From positions 416-5,443 of the forward strand of contig VAYD01000090.1 of the NCBI GenBank assembly GCA_005883905.1: a stretch of DNA of 5,028 nucleotides, given 5' to 3'. Source of the DNA: Actinomycetota bacterium. GTDB lineage: Bacteria; Actinomycetota; Thermoleophilia; Solirubrobacterales; Solirubrobacteraceae. The position numbers and the translations under genes are program-made. The notes beneath the pieces are model-generated. The model saw nothing but the letters and a program-made list of their open reading frames with translations, ran no database searches and had not been told where the DNA came from. Below, in pieces: positions 1 to 5,028 of the stretch (positions within the stretch are counted from its first letter, which is position 1; each line of letters begins with the position of its first letter).

Positions 1-2
1 AA

Positions 3-287
3 CGCGTCGCGCGCCGCCCTGGGTCCAAGGCGGTGGAGGACAAGAAGCTCTACGCCAAGATCCGCGAGGCCGCGACCTCGCTCGCCAGAGCCGCCAAGCT
101 CCTCGGGCCAGAACCCGAGCCGCCCAAGCACCGTGGCCGCAAGCTCGTCTTGATCGCAGCCGCCGGCGGCGTGGCGGTCGTCGTGATCAAGAAGCGGCGC
201 GACGCGACAGTTCAGGCGCAGGAGGTCCCCGCACCGCCTCCTGCGCCACCAACGCCGGCCCCGGATCCACAGCACACCGCTGCCTGA
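3..287 (+). CDS. small single-pass membrane protein, 5' end uncertain (possibly truncated by the window edge)
   Basis: This frame is open from base 3 to the TGA at 285-287. The first start codon visible is GTG at 33, which would give 84 residues. The only purine run before it, AAGG at 27-30, sits just 2 nt from the GTG, so the true start may lie upstream of the window. The product has a charged helical N-terminus (EDKKLYAKIREAATSLARAA), a Pro/Glu linker, then one hydrophobic segment (LVLIAAAGGVAVVVI) flanked by KHRGRK and KKRR. It ends in a Pro/Ala-rich tail. This looks like a small membrane-anchored protein with the basic side in the cytoplasm. I recognise no enzymatic motif and no named family. 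The next small gene starts about 20 nt downstream, so the two are probably co-transcribed. Confidence 0.55.
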   Translation, partial: RVARRPGSKAVEDKKLYAKIREAATSLARAAKLLGPEPEPPKHRGRKLVLIAAAGGVAVVVIKKRRDATVQAQEVPAPPPAPPTPAPDPQHTAA

Positions 288-293
288 ACCGAC

Positions 294-301
294 GGGAAGG
301 A
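294..301 (+). promoter_or_regulatory. ribosome binding site for the 309 start
   Basis: GGGAAGGA ends 7 nt before ATG 309. It is the evidence that translation begins at 309 rather than at GTG 329, and therefore that a frame lesion lies between them. Confidence 0.6.
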
Positions 302-308
302 CAGATCG

Positions 309-481
309 ATGGAGATTCCCGAAGAGAAGTGATCGAGTTCGTCAAGGAGCAGGGCCACAGCGAGAAGGCCCAGCAGCTCGAACGGGAGCTGCCCGAGAAG
401 ATCGATCACGAGCTGCATTCGGACGTGCTCGAAAAGCACGGCGTCGACCCGCAGGAGCTGCTCACCAAGATCGGGCTGTAG
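309..481 (+). pseudogene. small acidic hypothetical protein, apparent 1-nt deletion frameshift
   Basis: A good Shine-Dalgarno, AAGGA at 297-301, lies 7 nt before ATG 309, but that frame reads MEIPEEK and stops at TGA 330-332. The -1 frame from GTG 329 stays open for 50 residues to TAG 479-481. It encodes an acidic, helical, strongly coding-like sequence (VIEFVKEQGHSEKAQQLERE, then ELPEKID, ending GVDPQELLTKIGL). Inserting one base (for example G) after the AAG at 327-329 joins the two parts into a single 57-residue protein. From memory this resembles small uncharacterised actinobacterial proteins that start M-x-I-P and contain an ELP motif and a GVDPQEL-like end; I could not check this. GTG 329 alone has no well-placed ribosome site, so a frameshift (mutation or sequencing/assembly error) is preferred over a short gene. 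No slippery heptamer supports programmed frameshifting. Function unknown. Confidence 0.6.
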
Positions 482-544
482 CCGCGCAGCATCAAGCGGC
501 GATACCGCCTCTGACTGCACGCCGATCAGCGTGCGGCTTCGGAC

Positions 545-577
545 TCAAGAAACCCTGCGATGTGCAGGGTTTCTTGA
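545..577. terminator. bidirectional intrinsic terminator hairpin
   Basis: TCAAGAAACCCTGC (545-558) and GCAGGGTTTCTTGA (564-577) are perfectly complementary over 14 bp, with a 5-nt loop GATGT. A/T-rich flanks are built into both arms, so the transcript ends the stem with a U-rich stretch (GGGUUUCUU) in either direction. The hairpin lies between the plus-strand small genes ending at 481 and the minus-strand tRNA ending at 604, so it can stop both transcripts. The rest of 482-603 shows no gene. Confidence 0.85.
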
Positions 578-603
578 ACGTCTACCTTTGCACCAGCCAG
601 CTA

Positions 604-689
<86 letters not shown>

Positions 690-702
690 AGTGGGGGCGC
701 GG

Positions 703-708
703 AGTATA
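703..708 (-). promoter_or_regulatory. -10 element of the tRNA-Leu promoter
   Basis: TATACT on the minus strand differs from the TATAAT consensus at one position. It lies 13 nt upstream of the mature tRNA 5' end, which leaves a very short leader. I see no convincing -35 at 16-18 nt spacing, so only the -10 is called. It sits within 10 bp of the -35 of the divergent lexA promoter. Confidence 0.55.
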
Positions 709-715
709 GCCCGGC

Positions 716-744
716 TTGATTCCGTCCTCCGGGCACGCTAGCTT
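716..744 (+). promoter_or_regulatory. lexA promoter (-35 TTGATT, 17-bp spacer, -10 TAGCTT)
   Basis: TTGATT at 716-721 and TAGCTT at 739-744 are separated by exactly 17 bp. They lie immediately upstream of the SOS box, so transcription would start inside that operator. The arrangement fits a LexA-repressed sigma-70-type promoter for lexA. The call rests on sequence match and position only. Confidence 0.6.
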
Positions 745-745
745 G

Positions 746-759
746 CGAACACATGTTCG
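746..759 (+). promoter_or_regulatory. SOS box (LexA operator)
   Basis: CGAACACATGTTCG matches the Gram-positive/actinobacterial LexA site CGAAC-RNRY-GTTCG at every defined position, with perfect 5-bp inverted arms. It starts one base after the -10 hexamer and ends 37 bp before the lexA ATG. The position implies that LexA represses its own transcription by covering the start site, and that RecA-stimulated LexA cleavage would derepress it. Confidence 0.93.
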
Positions 760-783
760 TTCCCGCGCACGCCACGCCCAACC

Positions 784-790
784 GGAGGAG
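784..790 (+). promoter_or_regulatory. lexA ribosome binding site
   Basis: GGAGGAG lies 6 nt upstream of ATG 797 and fixes the lexA start there, against the longer open frame that begins at 716 and would run through the promoter and SOS box. Confidence 0.8.
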
Positions 791-796
791 CCCGTC

Positions 797-1446
797 ATGG
801 ACCTGACGAAGCGCCAGCAGGAGATCTTCGACTTCATCAAGCGGTACTCCGCCGACTTCGGCTACCCGCCGACGGTCCGCGACATCGGCAAGGCCGTCGG
901 GCTGGCGTCGTCGGCCTGGCGTCGTCATCGACCGTCCACGCGCACCTCGCCAACCTCGAGAAGCTCGGGCTGCTGCGGCGCGATCCCTCCAAGCCGCGGG
1001 CGATCGAGATGCTCGACCGGGCGCGCGGGGGCGTCGAGCAGGCGGTGGAGAACGTCAAGTCGCTGGTCAAGCCCGACGGGCTGCCGCTCGTCGGCCAGGT
1101 CGCGGCGGGCTCGCCGATCCTCGCCGAGGAGAACATCGAGGACTATGTGCCCGTCCCGCCGCTCGCCGGCGGCGACAGCGGCGAGTACATCCTGCGGATC
1201 CGCGGCGAGTCGATGAAGAACGCGGGCATGCTCGAGGGGGACTACGTCGTGGTGCGTCCGCAGGAGGACGCCACCGACGGCGAGATCGTCGTCGCGCTCG
1301 TCGGCGAGGAAGCCACCGTCAAGCGTTTCTTCCGCGAGAACGACCACGTGCGCCTGCAACCCGAGAACGAGACGATGGAGCCCATCCGGTCCAAGGACGT
1401 GCGCGTCCTCGGCAGGGTCGTCGGGCTCTTCAGGAGCGTCACATGA
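797..1446 (+). pseudogene. lexA: LexA repressor gene, disrupted by a 14-bp tandem duplication frameshift
   Basis: LexA is the SOS repressor: an N-terminal winged helix-turn-helix binds the SOS box, and a C-terminal S24 peptidase domain self-cleaves when RecA is activated. ATG 797 has GGAGGAG at 784-790, 6 nt upstream. The N-terminal frame reads [20 protein letters not shown] and on to VGLASS, then leaves frame and stops at 1214-1216 after 139 codons. The correct frame resumes at [20 protein letters not shown] and runs to TGA 1444-1446. Removing one 14-bp copy at 899-926 gives a clean 211-residue LexA, normal in length. In that repaired numbering the cleavage site is Ala99-Gly100 (QVAAGSP), and the catalytic pair is Ser134 (GESM) and Lys171 (ATVKRF), with the usual 37-residue gap. 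The lesion falls in the DNA-binding domain. As written, no full LexA can be made. An internal ATG at 1009 could give only the 145-residue peptidase part, and I see no good ribosome site before it. Assembly error is a serious alternative. Confidence 0.9.
899..926 (+). repeat. imperfect 14-bp tandem duplication inside lexA
   Basis: Copy 1 is GGGCTGGCGTCGTC (899-912) and copy 2 is GGCCTGGCGTCGTC (913-926); they differ at the third base only. Because 14 is not a multiple of 3, the second copy shifts lexA out of frame exactly where the protein should read [12 protein letters not shown]. Confidence 0.9.
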
Positions 1447-1697
1447 CCGCAACCGCCTTTCAGCTCGACTTCGACATCGACGCGCCCGAGCGCCGCCCGC
1501 CGGCGCGTCACCCCGCCCCGCTCACGTTGGTGAGCTCGGATAGCCCGGCGGCGGCCGGCCGGGGGGTGACGCTCGACGACGTGCTCGTCGAGCGTTGGGA
1601 GCACCTCCGCGCCGGCCGCGCCGCGGGCTGCCTCGTCTGCGGCGCGCAGATGACCGCGCCCGGCGCCTGCGGGTCGTGCGGCTCGTCGCTGGCCTAG
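1443..1697 (+). CDS. small zinc-ribbon protein translationally coupled to lexA
   Basis: The ATG at 1443 overlaps the lexA stop (ATGA, 4 nt), the classic layout for coupled translation, so this gene should be expressed with lexA under SOS control. The 84-residue product has a disordered Pro/Ala-rich N-terminal half and a short predicted helix (TLDDVLVERWEHLRAG). It ends in a likely zinc ribbon with Cys63, Cys66, Cys76 and Cys79 (CLVC-x9-CGSC). I know no named family. From memory, similar helix-plus-CxxC small proteins occur in Thermoleophilia genomes, but I could not verify that. Zinc binding is inferred from the cysteine spacing. A role in the DNA damage response is inferred only from the operon position. 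It ends six bases before the convergent membrane-protein gene. Confidence 0.8.
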   Translation: MTATAFQLDFDIDAPERRPPARHPAPLTLVSSDSPAAAGRGVTLDDVLVERWEHLRAGRAAGCLVCGAQMTAPGACGSCGSSLA

Positions 1698-1698
1698 A

Positions 1699-1711
1699 CG
1701 GCGCTACGCCG
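1699..1711. terminator. possible small GC hairpin between convergent genes
   Basis: CGGCG and CGCCG flank the triplet CTA, a 5-bp stem that holds the minus-strand gene's stop codon in its loop and starts just after the TAG of the zinc-ribbon gene. There is no U-tract on either side. It could act as a short U-less bidirectional terminator of high-GC bacteria or be chance in GC-rich DNA. Confidence 0.25.
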
Positions 1712-2099
1712 CGGCCACCAGCGCGGCGCCGAACAGCCACAACAGGTGGGCGCTCTGGTCGATGAAGATCCAGAGCGGATGGTCCGGCGGCGGGTCGGCC
1801 TTCTTGACCGTGATCGTGTAGCGGTACAGCAGCCGCCGATCGTCCTGCACGAGGTGCGTGAGCACGACGATCGCGAGCGTCGCGACCAGCCGGCCCGCGG
1901 ACTCCTTGTCCGCGATCCAGATGAACGCCGGCACGAACGTGAGCGTGTAGGTGAACAGGTGCGAGAGCAGCGCACGGCGAGCCACCGGGTCGCGCCCGAG
2001 GCCGCCCGCCTTTCTGGTCGCCTGGAACTCCGTCTGGAGCAGAAAGTCTCCGACGCAGTGGCAGACGAGGTACACGCTGAACACCTCGACCCAGGTCAC
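1704..2099 (-). CDS. DUF3307 family membrane protein
   Basis: The 131-residue product begins at GTG 2099 (MTWVEVFSVYLVCHCVGDFL). An in-frame TAG five codons upstream rules out a much longer protein, though the ribosome site is poor. It matches the DUF3307 pattern I know: His14, Asp18 and Gln22 in the first helix (H-x3-D-x3-Q), His47 at the start of the second membrane segment (about 43-63), His82/Asp86 after the third (about 71-87), then Asp114-Gln115-x2-His118 and a hydrophobic end. Roughly four membrane segments are expected. The buried His/Asp residues suggest a metal or other polar site, but the family's function is not established. It stands alone: convergent with the lexA unit and divergent from rnpB. 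Confidence 0.85.
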   Translation of the reverse strand: MTWVEVFSVYLVCHCVGDFLLQTEFQATRKAGGLGRDPVARRALLSHLFTYTLTFVPAFIWIADKESAGRLVATLAIVVLTHLVQDDRRLLYRYTITVKKADPPPDHPLWIFIDQSAHLLWLFGAALVAAA

Positions 2100-2135
2100 G
2101 CGGGCGCGAACCTAGCAGCACGAGCCGACGCTGAA

Positions 2136-2151
2136 TGCGTACTTCTACGCA
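2136..2151. repeat. inverted repeat in the DUF3307-rnpB divergent region
   Basis: TGCGTA (2136-2141) and TACGCA (2146-2151) are perfect 6-bp arms around CTTC. This stands out in the 92-bp region between the GTG start at 2099 and rnpB. It could be an operator or a small hairpin; nothing here identifies a binding protein. Confidence 0.4.
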
Positions 2152-2179
2152 CAGACTGGTGCGAGCTCATGCCAGCCGC

Positions 2180-2185
2180 TACCTT
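2180..2185 (+). promoter_or_regulatory. candidate rnpB -10 element
   Basis: TACCTT fits the actinobacterial TANNNT -10 and ends 6 nt before the expected 5' end of the RNase P RNA at about 2192. I see no good -35 at 16-18 nt (the region reads CTGGTGC), so this is a weak call based mainly on position. Confidence 0.35.
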
Positions 2186-2191
2186 CAGCGC

Positions 2192-2517
2192 TGCAAGCCA
2201 GACAGTCGCGGAGGGAGAGAAAACCCTTCGAGGAAAGTCCGGACACCGCAGGGCAAGGTGGTCGGGAACCCGACCCGGGGAAACCCGCGGGAAAGTGCCA
2301 CAGAAACACACCGCCGATGGCGCCCGTTCACGTGGCGGGCGCACAGGCAAGGGTGAAATGGTGCGGTAAGAGCGCACCAGCGTCGCGGCGACGCGGCGGC
2401 TCGGCAAACCCCACCCGGTGCAAGGGCGAGCAGGACCGTTGACGCGGCCCGCCGAGGTCCAGGTAGCCCGCTCAGATGGATGACTGTCCACGACAGAATC
2501 CGGCTTACCGGCTTGCT
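2192..2517 (+). ncRNA. rnpB: RNase P RNA, bacterial class A
   Basis: This is the catalytic RNA that removes 5' leaders from pre-tRNAs. All core signatures are present. P1 is GCAAGCC (2193-2199) with GGCTTGC (2510-2516). P2 is GACAGTC (2201-2207) with GACTGTC (2482-2488). GAGGAAAGTCC at 2230-2240 and ACAGAATCCGGCTTA at 2493-2507 form the P4 core. The CCGCCGATGG segment, the 7-bp P12 (2320-2326 with 2336-2342), P13 GGTGCG/CGCACC around GTAAGAG (2360-2378) and the L15 region (from 2403) follow in order. At about 326 nt it is shorter than the 377-nt E. coli RNA. P3 is a short stem (AGGG/CCCT, 2212-2227). P18 seems absent, because only about 7 nt (CCCGCTC) separate GGTAG from AGATGGATGAC. L15 reads GGCAAACC rather than GGUAAACC. 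Ends are placed from P1 and could be off by several bases. Confidence 0.96.
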
Positions 2518-2520
2518 ACG

Positions 2521-2549
2521 GGAGGGCCTCGCTGCGGCGGGGCCCTTCT
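2521..2549 (+). terminator. rnpB terminator hairpin
   Basis: A 12-bp stem pairs 2521-2532 with 2537-2548 around the loop TGCG, GC-rich with two G-U pairs, and starts a few bases after rnpB P1. Only a weak U-rich tail (CUUCU) overlaps its 3' side. It also overlaps the stop codon (2548-2550) of the convergent minus-strand gene, so it marks the boundary between the two units. Confidence 0.65.
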
Positions 2550-2964
2550 ACGTCAGGGCCCCGAGCTGGCGCAGCATCGCGAGGTCGTCGCGCACCGCCC
2601 AGTGCTCCCGGATCCTGCCACCCGCGATGCGGTAGATGTGGACGTGCTTGACGGTGTACGAGCGCCCGTCGCCCGGAAAGGTGAAGCCGAACGCCTGGAG
2701 CTCTTCGTGCAGCGTGCGGGTGACCGTCATGTACGCGACGACGAGGTCGCCCTCCGCGACCATGAACTCGATCACGTTCGCCGTCCCCGACGCCTGTCCG
2801 ACCGCCCGGGCGAGCTGCTTGAAGTCGTCGGTGCCGGTCCTGCCGGTGACGTGGTTGTGGAAGTCGGGGGCGAGGCACTCGTCGACCGCCGCCACATCGC
2901 CCTCGTCGAACACGGCCCGTGTGTAGCGGCGAATCAGCTCCTTGTTCTGTTCGAGGATCGACAT
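2548..2964 (-). CDS. SnoaL-like / ester cyclase family protein (NTF2-like fold)
   Basis: The 138-residue product starts at ATG 2964 (MSILEQNKELIRRYTRAVFD), a typical NTF2-like first helix. Features of the SnoaL-like ester cyclase group follow: AVDECLAPDFHNH (His36, His38), a central strand region (GDLVVAYMTVTRTLHEEL), then KHVHIYRIAGGRIREHWAVRD with His107, His109, His121, Trp122 and Asp126. It ends in the common LRQLG helix. Length is normal for a single cone-shaped domain. Family members range from polyketide cyclases to proteins of unknown activity, so the substrate cannot be named; cytoplasmic because no signal peptide is visible. The start is 16 nt after the stop of the MMPL transporter gene on the same strand, so both probably share a transcript. 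Confidence 0.88.
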   Translation of the reverse strand: MSILEQNKELIRRYTRAVFDEGDVAAVDECLAPDFHNHVTGRTGTDDFKQLARAVGQASGTANVIEFMVAEGDLVVAYMTVTRTLHEELQAFGFTFPGDGRSYTVKHVHIYRIAGGRIREHWAVRDDLAMLRQLGALT

Positions 2965-2980
2965 CGCGCCAGGTCAAGCA

Positions 2981-5028
2981 TCAGTCCTCGAGGGCCGGCG
3001 TGTGCGTCGGAACGGGTCCGTCGTGCTCGAGGGCGAGCCGAGGGAGGCGGCGGTCGAGCCGGCGCGGGAACCTCCAGGTGCGGTCGCCGAGCAGCTGCAG
3101 GACCGCCGGGAGCAGGATGCAGCGGATGACCAGCGCGTCGAGGAAGACGGCGCCGGCGAGCCCGAGGCCGAACAGCTCGATGACGCGCTCGCCGCCGAGG
3201 ATGAACGACGAGAACACGACGACCATGACCGCCGCGGCCGCCGTGATCACGCGGCCGGTCTCGATCAGCCCGTCGCGCACCGCGAGCTTCGAGTCGTGGG
3301 TGCGCGTCCATTCCTCGTGGATGCGCGACACCAGGAACACCTCGTAGTCCATCGACAACCCGAACACGATCGCGAACATCAGCACCGGCAGGAAGGCCTC
3401 GATCGGGCCGCTCGAGACGCCGGGGAACCAGCCCCACTGGAAGACGATGACGATGACGCCGAGCGCGGCGCCGATCGACAGGAGGTTCATCACCGCCGCC
3501 TGGATCGGGATCACGAGCGATCGGAACACGATCGTCAGCAGCAGCGCCGAGAGCGCGACGACCACCGCGATGAAGAGCCACAGCTTGTCCGACAGCACCT
3601 TCGAGAAGTCGATGAAGATCGCGGTCGCGCCGCCGATGTAGATCGCTGCGTGGCTGCGAGCGGCGAGCGGCGGTATCGCGTGGTCGCGCAGGTGCCGGAC
3701 GAGGTTCGCGGTGTCCTTGCTCTGCGGCGACGAGCGGGGGTAGACGCTGATCACGGCGGTGTCGCCCGCCGGGTTCAGCGCCGGCGCGGTGACCGTGACG
3801 ACGTCGGGGGTTCGCTTCAGCGCGCTGGTCAGCTGCGCAAGCGTCTGCGCCTTGTCGGTCCCGCGCAGGTCGGCGACGACCGTCAGCGGGCCGTTGAAGC
3901 CCGCCCCGAAGCCCTTCGCGAGCAGGTCGTACGCCTGGCGGGAGGTGAACGACTTCGGGTTGTTGCCGGCGTCGCTGGAGCCGAGCCGCAGGGCGAGCGC
4001 CGGGGCCGCGAGCAGCAGCATGAGCGCCGTGGCGCCGAGCGCGGCGGCGAGCGGCCGGCGCTGGATCATGCCGATCCAGCGCACCCAGAAGCCCGGGCGC
4101 TCGGGACGCTGCCGACGCTCGCGCCGGCGTGCGATGCGGCGCCCGATCCGACCCGGCTGCCCGACCTTGTGGCCGAAGAACGTCAGCAGCGCCGGCAGCA
4201 GCGTGATCGACGCGGCGAGCACCATCAGGACGGCGACGACCGCCGCGATCGCCAGCCCGTAGAGGAAGCTGACGCCGAGCGCGAACATGCCGAGCAGCGC
4301 GATGATCACGGTCGCGCCCGCGAACAGCACCGCGCGGCCCGAGGTGTCCATCGCGAGCAGCACCGCCTCGCGCACGTCGCCGCCGTTCTCGTTGTAGATC
4401 TCGCGGTAGCGGGTCAGGATGAACAGCGAGTAGTCGATCCCGACGCCGAGCCCGATCATCGCCGCGAGCTCGAGTGAGAAGTCGGCCATGTCGACCACGT
4501 GCGTGCTCAGCCCGATCAGGGCGGCGCCGGTGCCGAGGCCGAACAGCGCCGTCACGATCGGCAGGCCCATCGCGAGGAACGAGCCGAAGCTGACCAGGAG
4601 GACGACGATTGCGGCGAGAATCCCGATGCCGGTGAGCGATCCGGGAGATCCGACCTCCGTCTGCTGGACGGCGGGGCCGCCGAGCTCCACCTTGATGCCC
4701 GGCGCGCGCGCGTCCTGCGCGGTCGAGACGACCTTCTTGATCGCGCTGAGCGGCAGCAGGTCGGAGCGCTTGTCGAAGAGCGCCGTCGCGAATGCGATCT
4801 TGCCGTCCGAGGAGATCTGCGTCCGGCCGGCGGCACTGTACGGGCTGACGACCTGGCTGACGTGAGGGAGCTTTGAAACCCGGTCGAGCATGGCGGCGAG
4901 CCGCGCCCGAACGGCCGGGTCGGCGATGCCCTTGTCGGCGCGGAACACGATCTGGTCGCGGTCACCCGACTGCTGCGGGAAGCGGCTCTTCAGCAGGTCG
5001 ACGGCGCGCTGCGAACCGGTGTCGCCGA
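2981..5028 (-). CDS. MMPL/RND-family membrane transporter, N-terminus beyond the window
   Basis: The frame is open to the right edge and ends at TGA 2981-2983. 681 complete residues are visible, and the first membrane helix and part of the first porter domain lie outside. The GTG at 4946-4948 is an internal Val codon, because the coding sequence continues above it (DLLKSRFPQQSGDRDQIV). Counting from the first complete codon, two repeats are seen. Helices at about 131-174, 187-207 and 231-281 are followed by a basic cytoplasmic linker (RRIARRRERRQRPERPG), a helix at about 325-346 and an external porter domain to about 475. Helices at 481-529, 545-569 and 594-646 complete the second repeat. The proton-relay Asp-Tyr pairs of the family are at Asp198-Tyr199 (GIDYS) and Asp560-Tyr561 (SMDYE). 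Members export lipids, siderophores or drugs using the proton gradient; the substrate here is unknown. No terminator separates it from the SnoaL-like gene. Confidence 0.95.
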   Translation of the reverse strand, partial: GDTGSQRAVDLLKSRFPQQSGDRDQIVFRADKGIADPAVRARLAAMLDRVSKLPHVSQVVSPYSAAGRTQISSDGKIAFATALFDKRSDLLPLSAIKKVVSTAQDARAPGIKVELGGPAVQQTEVGSPGSLTGIGILAAIVVLLVSFGSFLAMGLPIVTALFGLGTGAALIGLSTHVVDMADFSLELAAMIGLGVGIDYSLFILTRYREIYNENGGDVREAVLLAMDTSGRAVLFAGATVIIALLGMFALGVSFLYGLAIAAVVAVLMVLAASITLLPALLTFFGHKVGQPGRIGRRIARRRERRQRPERPGFWVRWIGMIQRRPLAAALGATALMLLLAAPALALRLGSSDAGNNPKSFTSRQAYDLLAKGFGAGFNGPLTVVADLRGTDKAQTLAQLTSALKRTPDVVTVTAPALNPAGDTAVISVYPRSSPQSKDTANLVRHLRDHAIPPLAARSHAAIYIGGATAIFIDFSKVLSDKLWLFIAVVVALSALLLTIVFRSLVIPIQAAVMNLLSIGAALGVIVIVFQWGWFPGVSSGPIEAFLPVLMFAIVFGLSMDYEVFLVSRIHEEWTRTHDSKLAVRDGLIETGRVITAAAAVMVVVFSSFILGGERVIELFGLGLAGAVFLDALVIRCILLPAVLQLLGDRTWRFPRRLDRRLPRLALEHDGPVPTHTPALED

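Noticed and set aside
321..331. Programmed -1 frameshifting in the small gene at 309-481.
   Set aside because: The shift site lacks a slippery heptamer: slipping back from AAG to GAA would break pairing. No stimulatory hairpin directly follows.
212..520. A 102-codon minus-strand open frame.
   Set aside because: It is antisense to two plus-strand small genes, which have better coding character and a ribosome site, and its translation is compositionally biased.
716..796. The lexA reading frame is open upstream of ATG 797, back to an ATG at 716.
   Set aside because: That stretch contains the promoter and SOS box, and a strong ribosome site sits just before 797, so 797 is the start.
2380..2394. 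GC-rich palindrome GCGTC-GCGGC-GACGC as an operator or terminator.
   Set aside because: It lies within rnpB at the position of P14 and is best read as part of that RNA's fold.
2096..2491. Open frames on both strands across 2096-2491.
   Set aside because: They lie over the RNase P RNA, whose helices and conserved core explain the sequence; the translations resemble no protein.
2942..4477. A 511-codon open frame on the plus strand opposite the transporter.
   Set aside because: Its translation is an extremely Arg/Glu/Asp/His-rich, low-complexity shadow of the GC-rich antisense frame, while the minus strand encodes a clear MMPL protein with conserved membrane motifs.

Overview
The window is GC-rich and uses many GTG starts. 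It carries a Gram-positive/actinobacterial SOS box, a class A RNase P RNA and a tRNA gene without an encoded CCA. Together with the style of LexA and of the small proteins, this points to a high-GC actinomycete, most likely class Thermoleophilia (Solirubrobacterales/Gaiellales-like). That placement is inference, not proof.

Layout, left to right. (1) Bases 1-481, plus strand: the end of a small single-membrane-segment protein, then a tiny acidic protein gene that is readable only if one missing base is restored near 329. (2) Bases 545-577: a perfect 14-bp hairpin, a bidirectional terminator between that pair and a minus-strand tRNA-Leu(GAG) at 604-689. (3) Bases 690-796: a divergent promoter region. 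A minus-strand -10 serves the tRNA. A plus-strand TTGATT-N17-TAGCTT promoter is followed directly by a perfect SOS box and serves lexA. (4) Bases 797-1697: lexA, broken by an imperfect 14-bp tandem duplication in its DNA-binding domain, and overlapping by ATGA with a small zinc-ribbon protein gene. (5) Bases 1704-2099, minus: a DUF3307 membrane protein, convergent with the lexA unit. (6) Bases about 2192-2517, plus: rnpB, with its own terminator. (7) Bases 2548-5028, minus: a probable two-gene unit of an MMPL/RND transporter (running off the right edge) followed by a SnoaL-like ester-cyclase-fold protein.

Functional themes are the SOS response (LexA autoregulation), tRNA supply and maturation (tRNA-Leu, RNase P RNA) and envelope transport (MMPL). 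I see no mobile element, CRISPR array or phage genes. The points most worth a second look are two independent reading-frame lesions within about 600 bp (real mutations or assembly errors), the zinc-ribbon gene coupled to lexA, and an RNase P RNA that appears to lack P18 and carries GGC in place of GGU in the L15 tRNA-binding loop, beside a tRNA gene with no encoded CCA. I did not find a convincing previously undescribed multi-gene system here.
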